The notes beneath the pieces were generated by a model. The model did no database searches, was not told the origin of the DNA, and saw nothing but the letters and a program-made list of their open reading frames with translations. The position numbers and the translations under genes were made by a program. From CAZKRL01 sp964555295 (GTDB lineage: Bacteria > Bacteroidota > Bacteroidia > Flavobacteriales_D > Sanyastnellaceae), in the NCBI GenBank assembly GCA_964555295.1, contig CAZKRL010000031.1, positions 1-36,713 of the forward strand: DNA of 36,713 bases, read 5' to 3'. Positions 16,258 to 24,138 of this stretch are shown here, in pieces (position 1 is the stretch's first letter; each line of letters starts with the position of its first letter).

Positions 16258-16611
16258 CTAGAACGGCAAGTCATCATCTTGCTGAGCATTATCTGCAGGT
16301 ATCTCAATATTTGGGGGAGCAGGTGCTTGAGCATTCGCTACATTGGATCCTTCGCCGAGTTTTTCCAATTTCCAGGCAACAAGACTGTTATAATATTTGC
16401 CGTTATACTCTCTGCCGCGAATTTCGAAAAATACTTTGAGTCGGTCGCCATCATTATAACCCTCGGTTAAACTGCATTTCTCTTTAAGTAATTCGAAAGA
16501 AATGTCTTGTGGGTATCTGTCTTCAGAAGTAATTACAAATTCGCGTTTCGTGAATCCGCTAGGGAATGATTGCTCTTCGCGGATCAGCTTGATTTTTCCT
16601 GTGATGTCCAT
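16258..16611 (-). CDS. DUF3127 protein with SSB-like C-terminal tip
   Basis: A 117-residue protein of the Bacteroidota family DUF3127. Residues 1-85 look like an OB fold: MDITGKIKLIREEQSF, KREFVITSEDRYPQDISFEL, GDRLKVFFEIRGREYNGKYY and NSLVAWKLEKL. A disordered Ala/Pro/Asn/Gln linker follows, and the chain ends in DDDLPF (112-117). That layout copies single-stranded DNA-binding protein, whose acidic tip (DDDIPF in E. coli) docks replication and repair partners. Nucleic-acid binding and partner recruitment are inference; the family has no assigned function that I know of. The gene stands alone in a spacer-flanked position on the minus strand. Confidence 0.88.
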   Translation of the reverse strand: MDITGKIKLIREEQSFPSGFTKREFVITSEDRYPQDISFELLKEKCSLTEGYNDGDRLKVFFEIRGREYNGKYYNSLVAWKLEKLGEGSNVANAQAPAPPNIEIPADNAQQDDDLPF

Positions 16612-16635
16612 GGCACTTTAGTTTGTGCGAATTTA

Positions 16636-16871
16636 TTATTCAAACTGATTGAATGAGAAAGGGTATATATAAATGTTCGAAAATTTAAATATTTCCGAAA
16701 GGTCTATATCTCCGACCGTCTTATGAGGCTGAGATTTTGATGACTCAATTCTGCATAGCTCCATAACAGCCTCATTTGAAGCATGGGTTTCTTTGGGTTT
16801 TTTTGATGTTGCCTCTAGAGGCGCAGCGAATTTGTGTGAGATCGTGTCCGGAGTTTTTCCATCTTTTTTTT
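16636..16871 (-). pseudogene. Out-of-frame 3' part of the small lipoprotein gene
   Basis: Starting at the A8 tract at 16864-16871, this frame reads DGKTPDTISHKFAAPLEATS and continues for about 75 residues to a stop at 16636. It has mixed charge and ends in the aromatic stretch NIYIYPFSFNQFE. It lacks its own signal peptide or start near the tract. Joined to the upstream frame (16996 to the tract) by loss of one A, it would complete a lipoprotein. No function is recognised. Confidence 0.45.
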
Positions 16872-16996
16872 GCAAACTTGACATACCTCTCATTTTCACG
16901 TCGGTGTTGAGCGTAGTTAAATCCTTTTGTGGTTTGCTGCATTGTGCAAGAGGCGATAAGGAGAACGCCACAGATCAGACAAATAATTCTATTCAT
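16772..16996 (-). CDS. Small predicted lipoprotein, probably frameshifted
   Basis: This frame encodes a clear lipoprotein signal peptide, MNRIICLICGVLLIASC, with C17 in the lipobox. It then runs through FNYAQHRRENERYVKFAKK to an A8 tract (on the minus strand; 16864-16871). After the tract the frame turns basic and featureless and stops at residue 74. A second frame, one base over, continues from the same tract with better-looking protein sequence. Removing one A would join them into a single 119-residue lipoprotein. I therefore treat this entry as the 5' part of one gene. The cause could be a sequencing error, a true mutation or slippage. Confidence 0.55.
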   Translation of the reverse strand: MNRIICLICGVLLIASCTMQQTTKGFNYAQHRRENERYVKFAKKRWKNSGHDLTQIRCASRGNIKKTQRNPCFK

Positions 16997-17032
16997 GGCT
17001 TTTTTCTTTTTTAACCTATGCCTAGCGCCCAT

Positions 17033-17351
17033 TATTGCATGTTGAGGTAATTATTTGAAATTCATATTTTAATTGATTTCAGACATTGAATAGAACTATT
17101 ATATGTTTTTTAAAATGTCATTCAATACAGGTGCATTGCCAATGAATTGATTGCTGTTCTTGATGGCTTGTGCTTACTTTCGTAACTTGATAATTTGAGT
17201 TTGGTAGTGTTAGTAGAATTGAGCATCCAAGATTGTAAGTGCCACGGTGAAGTGCCAATGGTTTTTTATGGTTCGTTCTAGTTTACCGTTTTGAAATTAC
17301 CAGTCGCAAAGAGAATATACTTAAGTCGTTACAAATAATAGAATTAGCATT
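17033..17351. other. Intergenic leader before the DEAD-box helicase
   Basis: This AT-rich stretch of about 320 bases holds no convincing gene. A weak promoter-like TACTTTCG lies at 17175-17182, which would give the helicase mRNA a leader of about 165 bases. A direct repeat, AAGTGCCA, occurs twice near 17240-17260. No clear hairpin, riboswitch or terminator stands out. Confidence 0.35.
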
Positions 17352-18590
17352 TTGAAAATTGAAGAACTGGGCTTGCATCATTTGTTGGTAGAAGGAATAC
17401 TATCTATGGGCTTTAAGGAGCCTACCCCCATCCAACAACAAGCCATTCCTGAAGTGTTGAAAGGGAGAGATCTGATGGGGATTGCACAAACAGGCACTGG
17501 TAAAACAGCTGCTTTTCTGTTACCAGTGTTAGACTATATTCTGAAAAATCCTGCTGATCATACACGCGCCTTGGTCATAGTGCCTACGCGCGAACTTGCG
17601 GTGCAAATTGATCAGGCGGTAGAGGCCTATTCATACTACACGGGTATCTCATCTCGTGCCATATATGGTGGTGGCGATGGTCAGGATTTCTATCAAGAAA
17701 AGCTGGCCATCACTCAGGGAACCGAAATCATCATCGCTACTCCAGGTCGCTTGATTTCGCACATGAATATTGGTAATGTAGATTTTTCTAAATTGAATTT
17801 TCTTGTTCTGGATGAGGCAGACCGGATGCTCGATATGGGTTTTCAGCCCGACCTTTTCAAGATCATTTCGGCCACGAATCCTGCACGACAAACCCTTATG
17901 TTTTCTGCAACCATGCCTTCCGGGGTGATGCGGCTCGCGGGTCAATTTTTGCGCGACCCGGTAAAGGTTTCTATCGCAGTGTCTCGTCCGGCTGAGCGTG
18001 TTACACAAGGCGTATATCGCCTCGGGCATGATCAGAAATTGAATTTGATGAATGCGTTGCTCAATGCAGATGATCGCAAAGATCATCGCATAATTGTTTT
18101 TTGTTCGCGCAAGTCTGCTGTGGCGGCTTTGTATCGTAAGCTCAAGGAAAAGCAATCTTCTGTGGGCAGGATATCCAGTGAACTCGAACAGGAGGAGAGA
18201 GAAAGTGTAATGCTGAAATTTCGAAATCGTGAGATCCGTGTATTGGTGGCAACTGATGTTATTTCGCGCGGTATTGATATCGATGGTATCGATATGGTGG
18301 TAAACTATGATGTGCCGCGTGACCCGGAAGATTATGTTCACCGTATTGGCCGTACTGCCCGAGCGCAGCGAAGTGGAGAAGCAATTACACTCATTGCTGC
18401 CGACGAAGAACGAGGGTTTGCGCGCATTGAGAAACTTATCGGCTCGAAGATTGCTGAGCTGGATCTTCCTGCGGGAGTAAGTAAAGGAAATAATACTATT
18501 CCGGTAGCTAACGATGGGCGAAAGAAATCACCGCATCACCGGAAATCCTTCCACCGCAAAGGAAAACCGGGCGCATCAAAAGCTCAGTGA
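17352..18590 (+). CDS. DEAD-box ATP-dependent RNA helicase (RhlE-like)
   Basis: A 412-residue RNA helicase that unwinds or remodels RNA, probably in ribosome assembly or mRNA turnover. All helicase motifs are present in order: Q motif GFKEPTPIQQQAIP, I AQTGTGKT, Ia PTRELAVQ, Ib TPGRL, II DEAD within LVLDEADRMLDMGF, III SAT, IV IVFCSRK, V TDVISRGIDI and VI HRIGRTARA. The C-terminal tail is basic (HHRKSFHRKGKPG), as in RhlE-type enzymes. The start is TTG at 17352, giving the family-like MKIEELGLHH; the next Met (residue 19) would remove part of the Q-motif region. Its last 7 bases overlap the convergent amylase gene. Confidence 0.96.
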   Translation: MKIEELGLHHLLVEGILSMGFKEPTPIQQQAIPEVLKGRDLMGIAQTGTGKTAAFLLPVLDYILKNPADHTRALVIVPTRELAVQIDQAVEAYSYYTGISSRAIYGGGDGQDFYQEKLAITQGTEIIIATPGRLISHMNIGNVDFSKLNFLVLDEADRMLDMGFQPDLFKIISATNPARQTLMFSATMPSGVMRLAGQFLRDPVKVSIAVSRPAERVTQGVYRLGHDQKLNLMNALLNADDRKDHRIIVFCSRKSAVAALYRKLKEKQSSVGRISSELEQEERESVMLKFRNREIRVLVATDVISRGIDIDGIDMVVNYDVPRDPEDYVHRIGRTARAQRSGEAITLIAADEERGFARIEKLIGSKIAELDLPAGVSKGNNTIPVANDGRKKSPHHRKSFHRKGKPGASKAQ

Positions 18591-20908
18591 GTAAGCTTGA
18601 GAATGCACCAGCCGGCATTTTCGCCTGAGGTGTGCAGTTGCTGTTGTGATATTTCTATAGGTCCTGATGTCAGCATTACTTCGTATTTCCCTTCAGGTAG
18701 TGTTATGGATTTACGGCCTTCCGACGGTTTGTAGAAGATAATGATGCGTTCATCACCGAAGTAATTTCTATGGATGCAAAGCACGTTATCCGGCGCCTCA
18801 GGAAAATACGTTTCACCATATTGTAAGGCCATATCAGATCGCCTTAAGTGAATGAGCTGTGAGGTTATATCGAAGTGTTTTTGTTGCATTTCATTCCAGC
18901 CTGTGAATGACATCATTCTGCGATTGTCGGGGTCATTGGCACCGGGCATACCAATTTCATCTCCGTAGTATAGGCAGGGTACGCCGGGTGTGGTCATCAA
19001 AAATGTTTCGAGCATTTGTAATTCATTGAAACCGCTGTCGCCTCGATTCACGATGTTTCTGGTCCAACCGGCAAGTTTTGGATCCTCACCAAATCCCAGT
19101 GAGCCATCTGCATAGGTTATGAATCGTGCGCGGTCTTGATTGCCCGTTATATTGCCCATGCAATGGTGTTGCCCATAGTATTGCATGCTTTCTTTCAGTA
19201 CGCGGGTGAGATTTGTGAATGGCGTTTCTTTTTTCGCGAAGGCATCTACGGCGGCGTCATACAGATTGAAATCGAATTGAGCATCCATGGAACCACTGCC
19301 GATGTAGGATGAAATCAATTCTGGATTTCCATAGGTTTCTCCAATCTGATAAATCTTTCTTTCAGGGTGATTGCTTCTGTATTTTTCAATCTTTTGTGTA
19401 AGGGTTTGCCAGAAATCGATGGCAACATGTTTGGTGGCATCGTGACGAAAGCCGTCGAGTTCGAAAGATTCTACCCAATACATGGCGGTGTCTGTGAGCG
19501 CCTCTACGACTTGATGATCAGCAAATTTCCATGTGGGCAGAAAGGTATCAAACCAGGTAGTGAGCCGATGTTCGTCCCATTTCTCTGTGTTCATCGTGCC
19601 ATCGGGTAGGTATAACGGGGTTGTCCATTCAGGATGTTGCAGGTAGAGGGGATGCTCCTGATGCACATGATGCGCCACGTAATCGAGTATAACATTCATG
19701 CCACGCGCGTGTGCTTGGTTGATGAGTTCGCGCATGGCGGATTCGCTGCCGAGTCTGCGGTCGATAGACCTGAGCGATATGGGCCAATAGCCGTGATAAC
19801 CAGAGAATTTGCTGGTTGCTCCTTTATCCCACAAGCCCCATGCTCCATCGGCGTTGGTTGTAACAGGTGAAAGCCAGAGGGTGTTGATACCGAGCTTTTC
19901 AAAATATCCCTCTTTGATTTTCGCAGTGATGCCCTGAAGGTCGCCCCCCATGTTGTTGGCTTTGGGCAATACACTTGGGTCTTGCACCGGAAAATTATTG
20001 GATGGGTCGCCGTCATTGAAGCGGTCTATCATAGCGAAATACATTACGGCTCCATGCATGTCGGTGCGCGGCAGTTGTGAGGCGTCTTTGATCACTTTGC
20101 CACGTCGCAGAGGAATGAGGAGTTCGTTTGAACGCTGCATGCCATCGTGAGCAAATACAGTGATTTCGGAATGTTCAAGCTCCGCTGCCATCGCGGGAAG
20201 GATGATGCTTGCAGTTTCTCCTTCGATCTTCACGTCGACAAGTCGGTTCATCCAAAACGCATAAATTCTTGAAACTCGTTTTGCTGAAATATCAATTTTG
20301 TTTTCTGTGAAATTCTTCGTGATGAGTTGCGGGGGATCAGATAATTTTTCGCCTACCTCAAAGGCATTGTTTTCTCCACCGAGTCCGTTGTCAATACGAA
20401 CCGGGTTTCCTTCGTCCATCTTCTCGTTATCATCTTCCCAAATTCGGTAGGCATACTGGCCTCGATTCAAGGTCAAATCTGTTTGCCATACGCCATTGAT
20501 TTTTTGCAGGGGTGTGGCTTTGCGGTTCCAACCATTCATGCTACCGGCGAGTTCTACTTTCTGTGTGTTCGGATTGGCACTATTATATTGGAAGTGATAT
20601 TTGATTTTCTCGCTTTTGAATACAGGTACTTCGAATTGGAATTTTTCCCCCTTTACATACAATACAGATACGGGTTCTTCTATTGGCGGAAGCATTACAT
20701 TGCCTGTGCTATCTATAGTAATCGGCTGACCATTGTACTCCACATTCAGGATGCTGCTCCATTGCCCGGTGTATGCGGCCAGCCGTACCATTGTTGTATC
20801 GGTTGAAAGGATGATGGGGCTGAAGCACTTGTCTGAAAATGGTTGTATTTTTTCGGAATTGCATGCCGCAATTATGAAGGCAAAAAGAAAAAGGAGGGTG
20901 GATTTCAT
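18584..20908 (-). CDS. Lipoprotein alpha-amylase family protein (GH13) with N-terminal beta domains
   Basis: A 774-residue glycoside hydrolase of family 13, predicted to cleave alpha-glucans at the cell envelope. A lipobox, IIAAC, gives C16 as the lipidated residue. Residues about 110-185 resemble a CBM48/early-set glycogen-binding domain (VELAGSMNGWNRKATPLQ, GQYAYRIWEDD). The catalytic barrel starts near FAMIDRFNDGDPSNN and shows region I DYVAHHVH, nucleophile D490 in GFRHDATKHV and acid/base E524 in QIGETYG. The third acid is D592 in ITGNQDRARF, where the usual His before the Asp is Gln. A short beta C-terminal domain follows. The gene is 2 bases after prmC, and its end overlaps the convergent helicase gene. 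Confidence 0.93.
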   Translation of the reverse strand: MKSTLLFLFAFIIAACNSEKIQPFSDKCFSPIILSTDTTMVRLAAYTGQWSSILNVEYNGQPITIDSTGNVMLPPIEEPVSVLYVKGEKFQFEVPVFKSEKIKYHFQYNSANPNTQKVELAGSMNGWNRKATPLQKINGVWQTDLTLNRGQYAYRIWEDDNEKMDEGNPVRIDNGLGGENNAFEVGEKLSDPPQLITKNFTENKIDISAKRVSRIYAFWMNRLVDVKIEGETASIILPAMAAELEHSEITVFAHDGMQRSNELLIPLRRGKVIKDASQLPRTDMHGAVMYFAMIDRFNDGDPSNNFPVQDPSVLPKANNMGGDLQGITAKIKEGYFEKLGINTLWLSPVTTNADGAWGLWDKGATSKFSGYHGYWPISLRSIDRRLGSESAMRELINQAHARGMNVILDYVAHHVHQEHPLYLQHPEWTTPLYLPDGTMNTEKWDEHRLTTWFDTFLPTWKFADHQVVEALTDTAMYWVESFELDGFRHDATKHVAIDFWQTLTQKIEKYRSNHPERKIYQIGETYGNPELISSYIGSGSMDAQFDFNLYDAAVDAFAKKETPFTNLTRVLKESMQYYGQHHCMGNITGNQDRARFITYADGSLGFGEDPKLAGWTRNIVNRGDSGFNELQMLETFLMTTPGVPCLYYGDEIGMPGANDPDNRRMMSFTGWNEMQQKHFDITSQLIHLRRSDMALQYGETYFPEAPDNVLCIHRNYFGDERIIIFYKPSEGRKSITLPEGKYEVMLTSGPIEISQQQLHTSGENAGWCILKLTH

Positions 20909-20910
20909 AT

Positions 20911-21756
20911 TTATAATTGTATATGTAGAAACCTATATTTTCCTTGCATGTCCGGGATGAATTCGTAGTTACTTATTTGTTGTTTAGTCAGCAATTGTGT
21001 CAGTGGCTCTACTGCGAATTCACTGATTTCAAAGTAGCACTCCCGACAAGATGCCGGCAAATGTTCAAGCATTTTTTTATAGAATATAATAGTGTCGTTC
21101 TCTGGCGTAAACAGAGCAACATGGGGCTCGTGGTCAAGAACATTGGCGCTCATATGGATGGCCTCTTTCGGAGAAATATAAGGTGGATTAGAGACGAGGA
21201 TGTCGCACTCCGGAAGTTCGTCTATTATATTCATTTCAAGCACGCGCACGCGCACATCATGGAGTTTGGCGTTGTGTTGCGTGCACTGTAATGCATTCGC
21301 GTCTATGTCTACAGCTGTGATTTCTGACTGCGGCAGAAGCTTTGCAAGCGACACGGCAATACATCCGCTACCGCAACCTGCATCGGCAATGCGAAGGTTC
21401 TTTCCCTGCTGCTGATCGCAGATAAGCATTACGAGTTCTTCGGTCTCCGGACGTGGGATGAGCACCTTTGTCACAAGCTCGAATTTCAATCCGCAGAAGT
21501 ATGCATTGCCCAGGATGTATTGAATGGGCTCGCCATCTTTAAGGCGTTTGAGGATTTTTCTCAGGGTGAGGAGTTGTGATTCGCTGAAGAGTATCGATGG
21601 ATTGCCCATCCATTCATAGCGTTCAAGCTGGAAACATTCTCTAAAAACCATCGCCTCGATGTGCTCGATCTCTCGTGTTGAAAATCGGTCACTCAACTCA
21701 GCTCTGAAATGACCGCGCACTGAAGAAATTCGATTATCTGCAAGGAGGTGATTCAC
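20911..21756 (-). CDS. prmC: Release factor glutamine methyltransferase PrmC
   Basis: PrmC uses S-adenosylmethionine to methylate the glutamine of the GGQ motif in peptide-release factors RF1 and RF2. The 281-residue protein has the N-terminal helical domain (about 1-85) and a Rossmann methyltransferase domain. Key motifs are VLIPRPETEELV, the SAM-binding loop IADAGCGSGCIAVSLA, AVDIDANAL and the catalytic NPPY (N190) in ILVSNPPYISPKE. The start is GTG at 21756, 2 bases after the upstream amylase stop. prmC is thus an essential-type housekeeping gene embedded between two amylase genes in one transcript. Confidence 0.95.
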   Translation of the reverse strand: MNHLLADNRISSVRGHFRAELSDRFSTREIEHIEAMVFRECFQLERYEWMGNPSILFSESQLLTLRKILKRLKDGEPIQYILGNAYFCGLKFELVTKVLIPRPETEELVMLICDQQQGKNLRIADAGCGSGCIAVSLAKLLPQSEITAVDIDANALQCTQHNAKLHDVRVRVLEMNIIDELPECDILVSNPPYISPKEAIHMSANVLDHEPHVALFTPENDTIIFYKKMLEHLPASCRECYFEISEFAVEPLTQLLTKQQISNYEFIPDMQGKYRFLHIQL

Positions 21757-21758
21757 AA

Positions 21759-23150
21759 TTATTTCTTCACAAATACCTGATAGCCGTGCGGCGGTAATTC
21801 CAATTCTCCTTTGGTGTAAAGGGCCATTGACTTGTCATTGAAGATACTGATGTGATTGACATCTTCCATTGGGTCGATCAAATCAATGCTGCTGGGACGA
21901 TCAGAGAAATTCAACATTACTACCACTTCGGAATTGCCTGCGGTGCGTTTGAAACAGAAAAGAGTTTCGTCGCTCCCTGTATGTATACGTGTGTATTTTC
22001 CGCCAAATTCCCCATTCCAAAGGGCTTGATTTTCATGGTGCAGTTTGAATAATTTTTGATAGAGTGCACTGTGCGGATAGTTGTTCCACTGAACGGTGTC
22101 TTTTTCAAAGAAGCGAAGTCGATGCGGGCTTCCATCGGTATGCTGTTCACCGCCTTCTTGACCGCTATATAACAATGGCATTCCGCCGATGGTAAAGGCC
22201 AGAACATCGTACACATTTCGATTTGCCTTTAACCGCTCATTGCCGGTGCCATTCCAGCTGTTCTCATCATGATTCGTAGTGAAATACATTCGATAAGCGT
22301 TTTTGGGAAAGGCGGTATCCTGTCGCGCCATGTAAGAGTCAATGTCATTCAAATTTTTCTTACCCGCGGCGATATCATTACAGATATGCATGAATTCCCA
22401 GGTGTAGCTCATATCGAATGCTTTGAGATGATGTTCTTTTCGCTCAGCTTCAGCGAGCATAAAGACCGGCTTAATGCTATCCAGTGACGCGCGAGCAAAA
22501 TCCCAAAACGAAGTAGGCACTTTCTCAGCAACATCACAACGAAAACCGTCTACATCGAATTCCTTCACCCAGAATTTCATGGCGTCGGCCATAGCACTCC
22601 AAAGACCTTTTTGGTTGTAATCCAACTGCGCTACATCCCACCAATCAGTACCCAGGGGCGGCTGAATTTTTCCATTGGCATCGGGCAAATAATATTCAGG
22701 ATGTTGGAGGGTCCATACATTATCGAACGCACTGTGATTGGCCACCCAGTCGAGGATTACTTTGATACCCAATGCGTGTGCAGCGTCAATAAAGTTTTTG
22801 AACGCTCGCGAGTCGCCGTAATCAGGATTGATTCCTGTGTAATCTTTCACGCTGTAGTGACTGCCCATGCCGCCTTTGCGATTTACCTCACCGATAGGAT
22901 GAATGGGCATGAGCCAAAGAATATCTACCCCGAGCGATTTCAGTCGGGGTAAATCTTTTTGAGCAGCTGCGAAGGTTCCTTCGGGGGTGTGTTGCCGAAC
23001 ATTCATCTCGTAGATGGTAGCGTTTTTAGACCATTCAGGATGCTTTAGTATCTGGGTTTCAGAGTGTCCGAGTACTTTGGCTTGGGACGCGTCTTTTTGC
23101 GCTTGGGTGCATGCGCTCAGGATCGTGAGAGCGAGAAATGCAATTTTCAT
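21759..23150 (-). CDS. Lipoprotein alpha-amylase (GH13)
   Basis: A 463-residue GH13 alpha-amylase, smaller than its neighbour and not close to it in sequence. The signal peptide ends in a lipobox, ILSAC; I chose the ATG at 23150 because it gives MKIAFLALTILSAC, while an in-frame start 13 codons upstream adds only polar residues. The barrel shows YEMNVRQHTPEGTF, GMGSHYSVKDYTGINPDYG and region I DWVANHSAFD. Nucleophile D206 lies in GFRCDVAEKV, acid/base E234 in FMLAEAER and D295 in TNHDENSW, so all three catalytic acids are present. The C-terminal beta domain ends with PPHGYQVFVKK. The gene leads a three-gene unit with prmC and the larger amylase. Confidence 0.93.
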   Translation of the reverse strand: MKIAFLALTILSACTQAQKDASQAKVLGHSETQILKHPEWSKNATIYEMNVRQHTPEGTFAAAQKDLPRLKSLGVDILWLMPIHPIGEVNRKGGMGSHYSVKDYTGINPDYGDSRAFKNFIDAAHALGIKVILDWVANHSAFDNVWTLQHPEYYLPDANGKIQPPLGTDWWDVAQLDYNQKGLWSAMADAMKFWVKEFDVDGFRCDVAEKVPTSFWDFARASLDSIKPVFMLAEAERKEHHLKAFDMSYTWEFMHICNDIAAGKKNLNDIDSYMARQDTAFPKNAYRMYFTTNHDENSWNGTGNERLKANRNVYDVLAFTIGGMPLLYSGQEGGEQHTDGSPHRLRFFEKDTVQWNNYPHSALYQKLFKLHHENQALWNGEFGGKYTRIHTGSDETLFCFKRTAGNSEVVVMLNFSDRPSSIDLIDPMEDVNHISIFNDKSMALYTKGELELPPHGYQVFVKK

Positions 23151-23241
23151 ACTGTCGCTTGTGTGGAATTTCATCTTGCGATAATTCATGGTGTTAAATG
23201 TACACCAAGAGTATTTTCACAAGTGAAAAGTGGTTTTTGTG

Positions 23242-23805
23242 TTAGTCCAATTCCACCACCACCTCATTCCGCCTGTTGATGATTCTGTATGGCGGATTGT
23301 AACCAAGAAATGCGAAGGTGTTTTTGTGACGGATGCCATGTCGCGCAAGTTCCTCCGTCAGCTTTTGTTTGTGTGCTTGAATCTTCGCATCGTTGGCCCA
23401 GCCGCCAAATCGAATAGCCGCCATACGCACAACGGGTTTTTCAACGAAGTGAATGGATGCATTGTGAGGCCGCGGCAACGAGCTTACATCCCTTCCTTTT
23501 GGCACCATAAATGACATCACCATTTGTGTGTCGAGTTCCATCATTACAGGACTTGTCATGGCAATGGATTCTCCGGTTTCATTGCCGCCGAATATGTATC
23601 CGGCAAGAGTTCGAAAGCCACGGCTGGCCTGCTCGTCGTAACTGCCCGAGGGCAAACAAACTGAAGAAAATGTAGCCGGTTCGTATATCCTGATTTCTAT
23701 ATCACCCAACTGCTTTTCTACCGAGTAACCATATTCTTCTATTCTGTTATTGCTCATCCAGAGGTAATTGATCCATGCCACTACCATTAGAAATAATAGC
23801 TTCAT
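23242..23805 (-). CDS. SOUL family heme-binding-like protein
   Basis: A 187-residue protein of the SOUL/HEBP family. It opens with a hydrophobic segment (MKLLFLMVVAWINYLW) that could be a signal anchor. Family features are YSVEKQLGDIEIRIYEPATF, FRTLAGYIFGGN, the IAMTSPVMM motif, MSFMVPKG and the C-terminal FAFLGYNPPYRIINRRNEVVVEL. Members bind tetrapyrroles weakly in animals and plants; the bacterial role is unknown. A heme link fits hemB and hemD elsewhere in the window but is not proof. It is divergent from the small DUF5522 gene and stands 91 bases before the amylase unit. Confidence 0.9.
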   Translation of the reverse strand: MKLLFLMVVAWINYLWMSNNRIEEYGYSVEKQLGDIEIRIYEPATFSSVCLPSGSYDEQASRGFRTLAGYIFGGNETGESIAMTSPVMMELDTQMVMSFMVPKGRDVSSLPRPHNASIHFVEKPVVRMAAIRFGGWANDAKIQAHKQKLTEELARHGIRHKNTFAFLGYNPPYRIINRRNEVVVELD

Positions 23806-23811
23806 GATGGT

Positions 23812-23838
23812 TGAACCGCGGAGGAGCGCAACGGTTCA
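23812..23838. repeat. Inverted repeat in the SOUL/DUF5522 intergenic region
   Basis: TGAACCG at 23812-23818 is mirrored by CGGTTCA at 23832-23838, with a 13-base spacer. It lies 7 bases before the SOUL start in a divergent spacer, so it could be an operator, or it may be chance. Confidence 0.3.
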
Positions 23839-23901
23839 CTCTGCATCTAAATTTCTGGTGCTGATGTGTTGAGGATTAAATGCTCTAATATTCGCACCGC
23901 A

Positions 23902-24081
23902 ATGTCAGTCCAAGACGAAAAATATCAGAAGGTAAAAGGGGTCGATTATTATGTGTCTCCTGAGGGCTACATCGTTTTTACTGAGGTCTATCACCTGAAG
24001 CGCGGCTATTGTTGTAAGAGCGGATGTAAGCATTGTCCTTATGGCTTCAATCCCAAAACAGGTCGTTTCAAGAAGAAGTGA
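23902..24081 (+). CDS. Small Cys-rich DUF5522-type protein
   Basis: A 59-residue protein. The N-terminal half carries DYYVSPEGYIVFTEVYHLKRG. The C-terminal half has four closely spaced cysteines, C37, C38, C42 and C45, in GYCCKSGCKHCPYGF, then a basic tail (KTGRFKKK). The cysteines could bind zinc or an iron-sulfur cluster. The family occurs widely in Bacteroidota and proteobacteria without a known role. I chose the ATG at 23902 (MSVQDEKYQ) over an upstream one 12 codons earlier, because the extra residues are not family-like. It lies 57 bases upstream of hutU on the same strand. Confidence 0.8.
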   Translation: MSVQDEKYQKVKGVDYYVSPEGYIVFTEVYHLKRGYCCKSGCKHCPYGFNPKTGRFKKK

Positions 24082-24138
24082 ACCTCCTTTTTTCGTCGCC
24101 TTGTTGTTTTGCATCTTGAACGATTTTTGTCATCTAAT

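Noticed and set aside
17649..18341. Open frame of 230 codons antisense to the helicase
   Set aside because: It covers conserved helicase motifs on the other strand and has an implausible His/Ile/Arg-rich composition.
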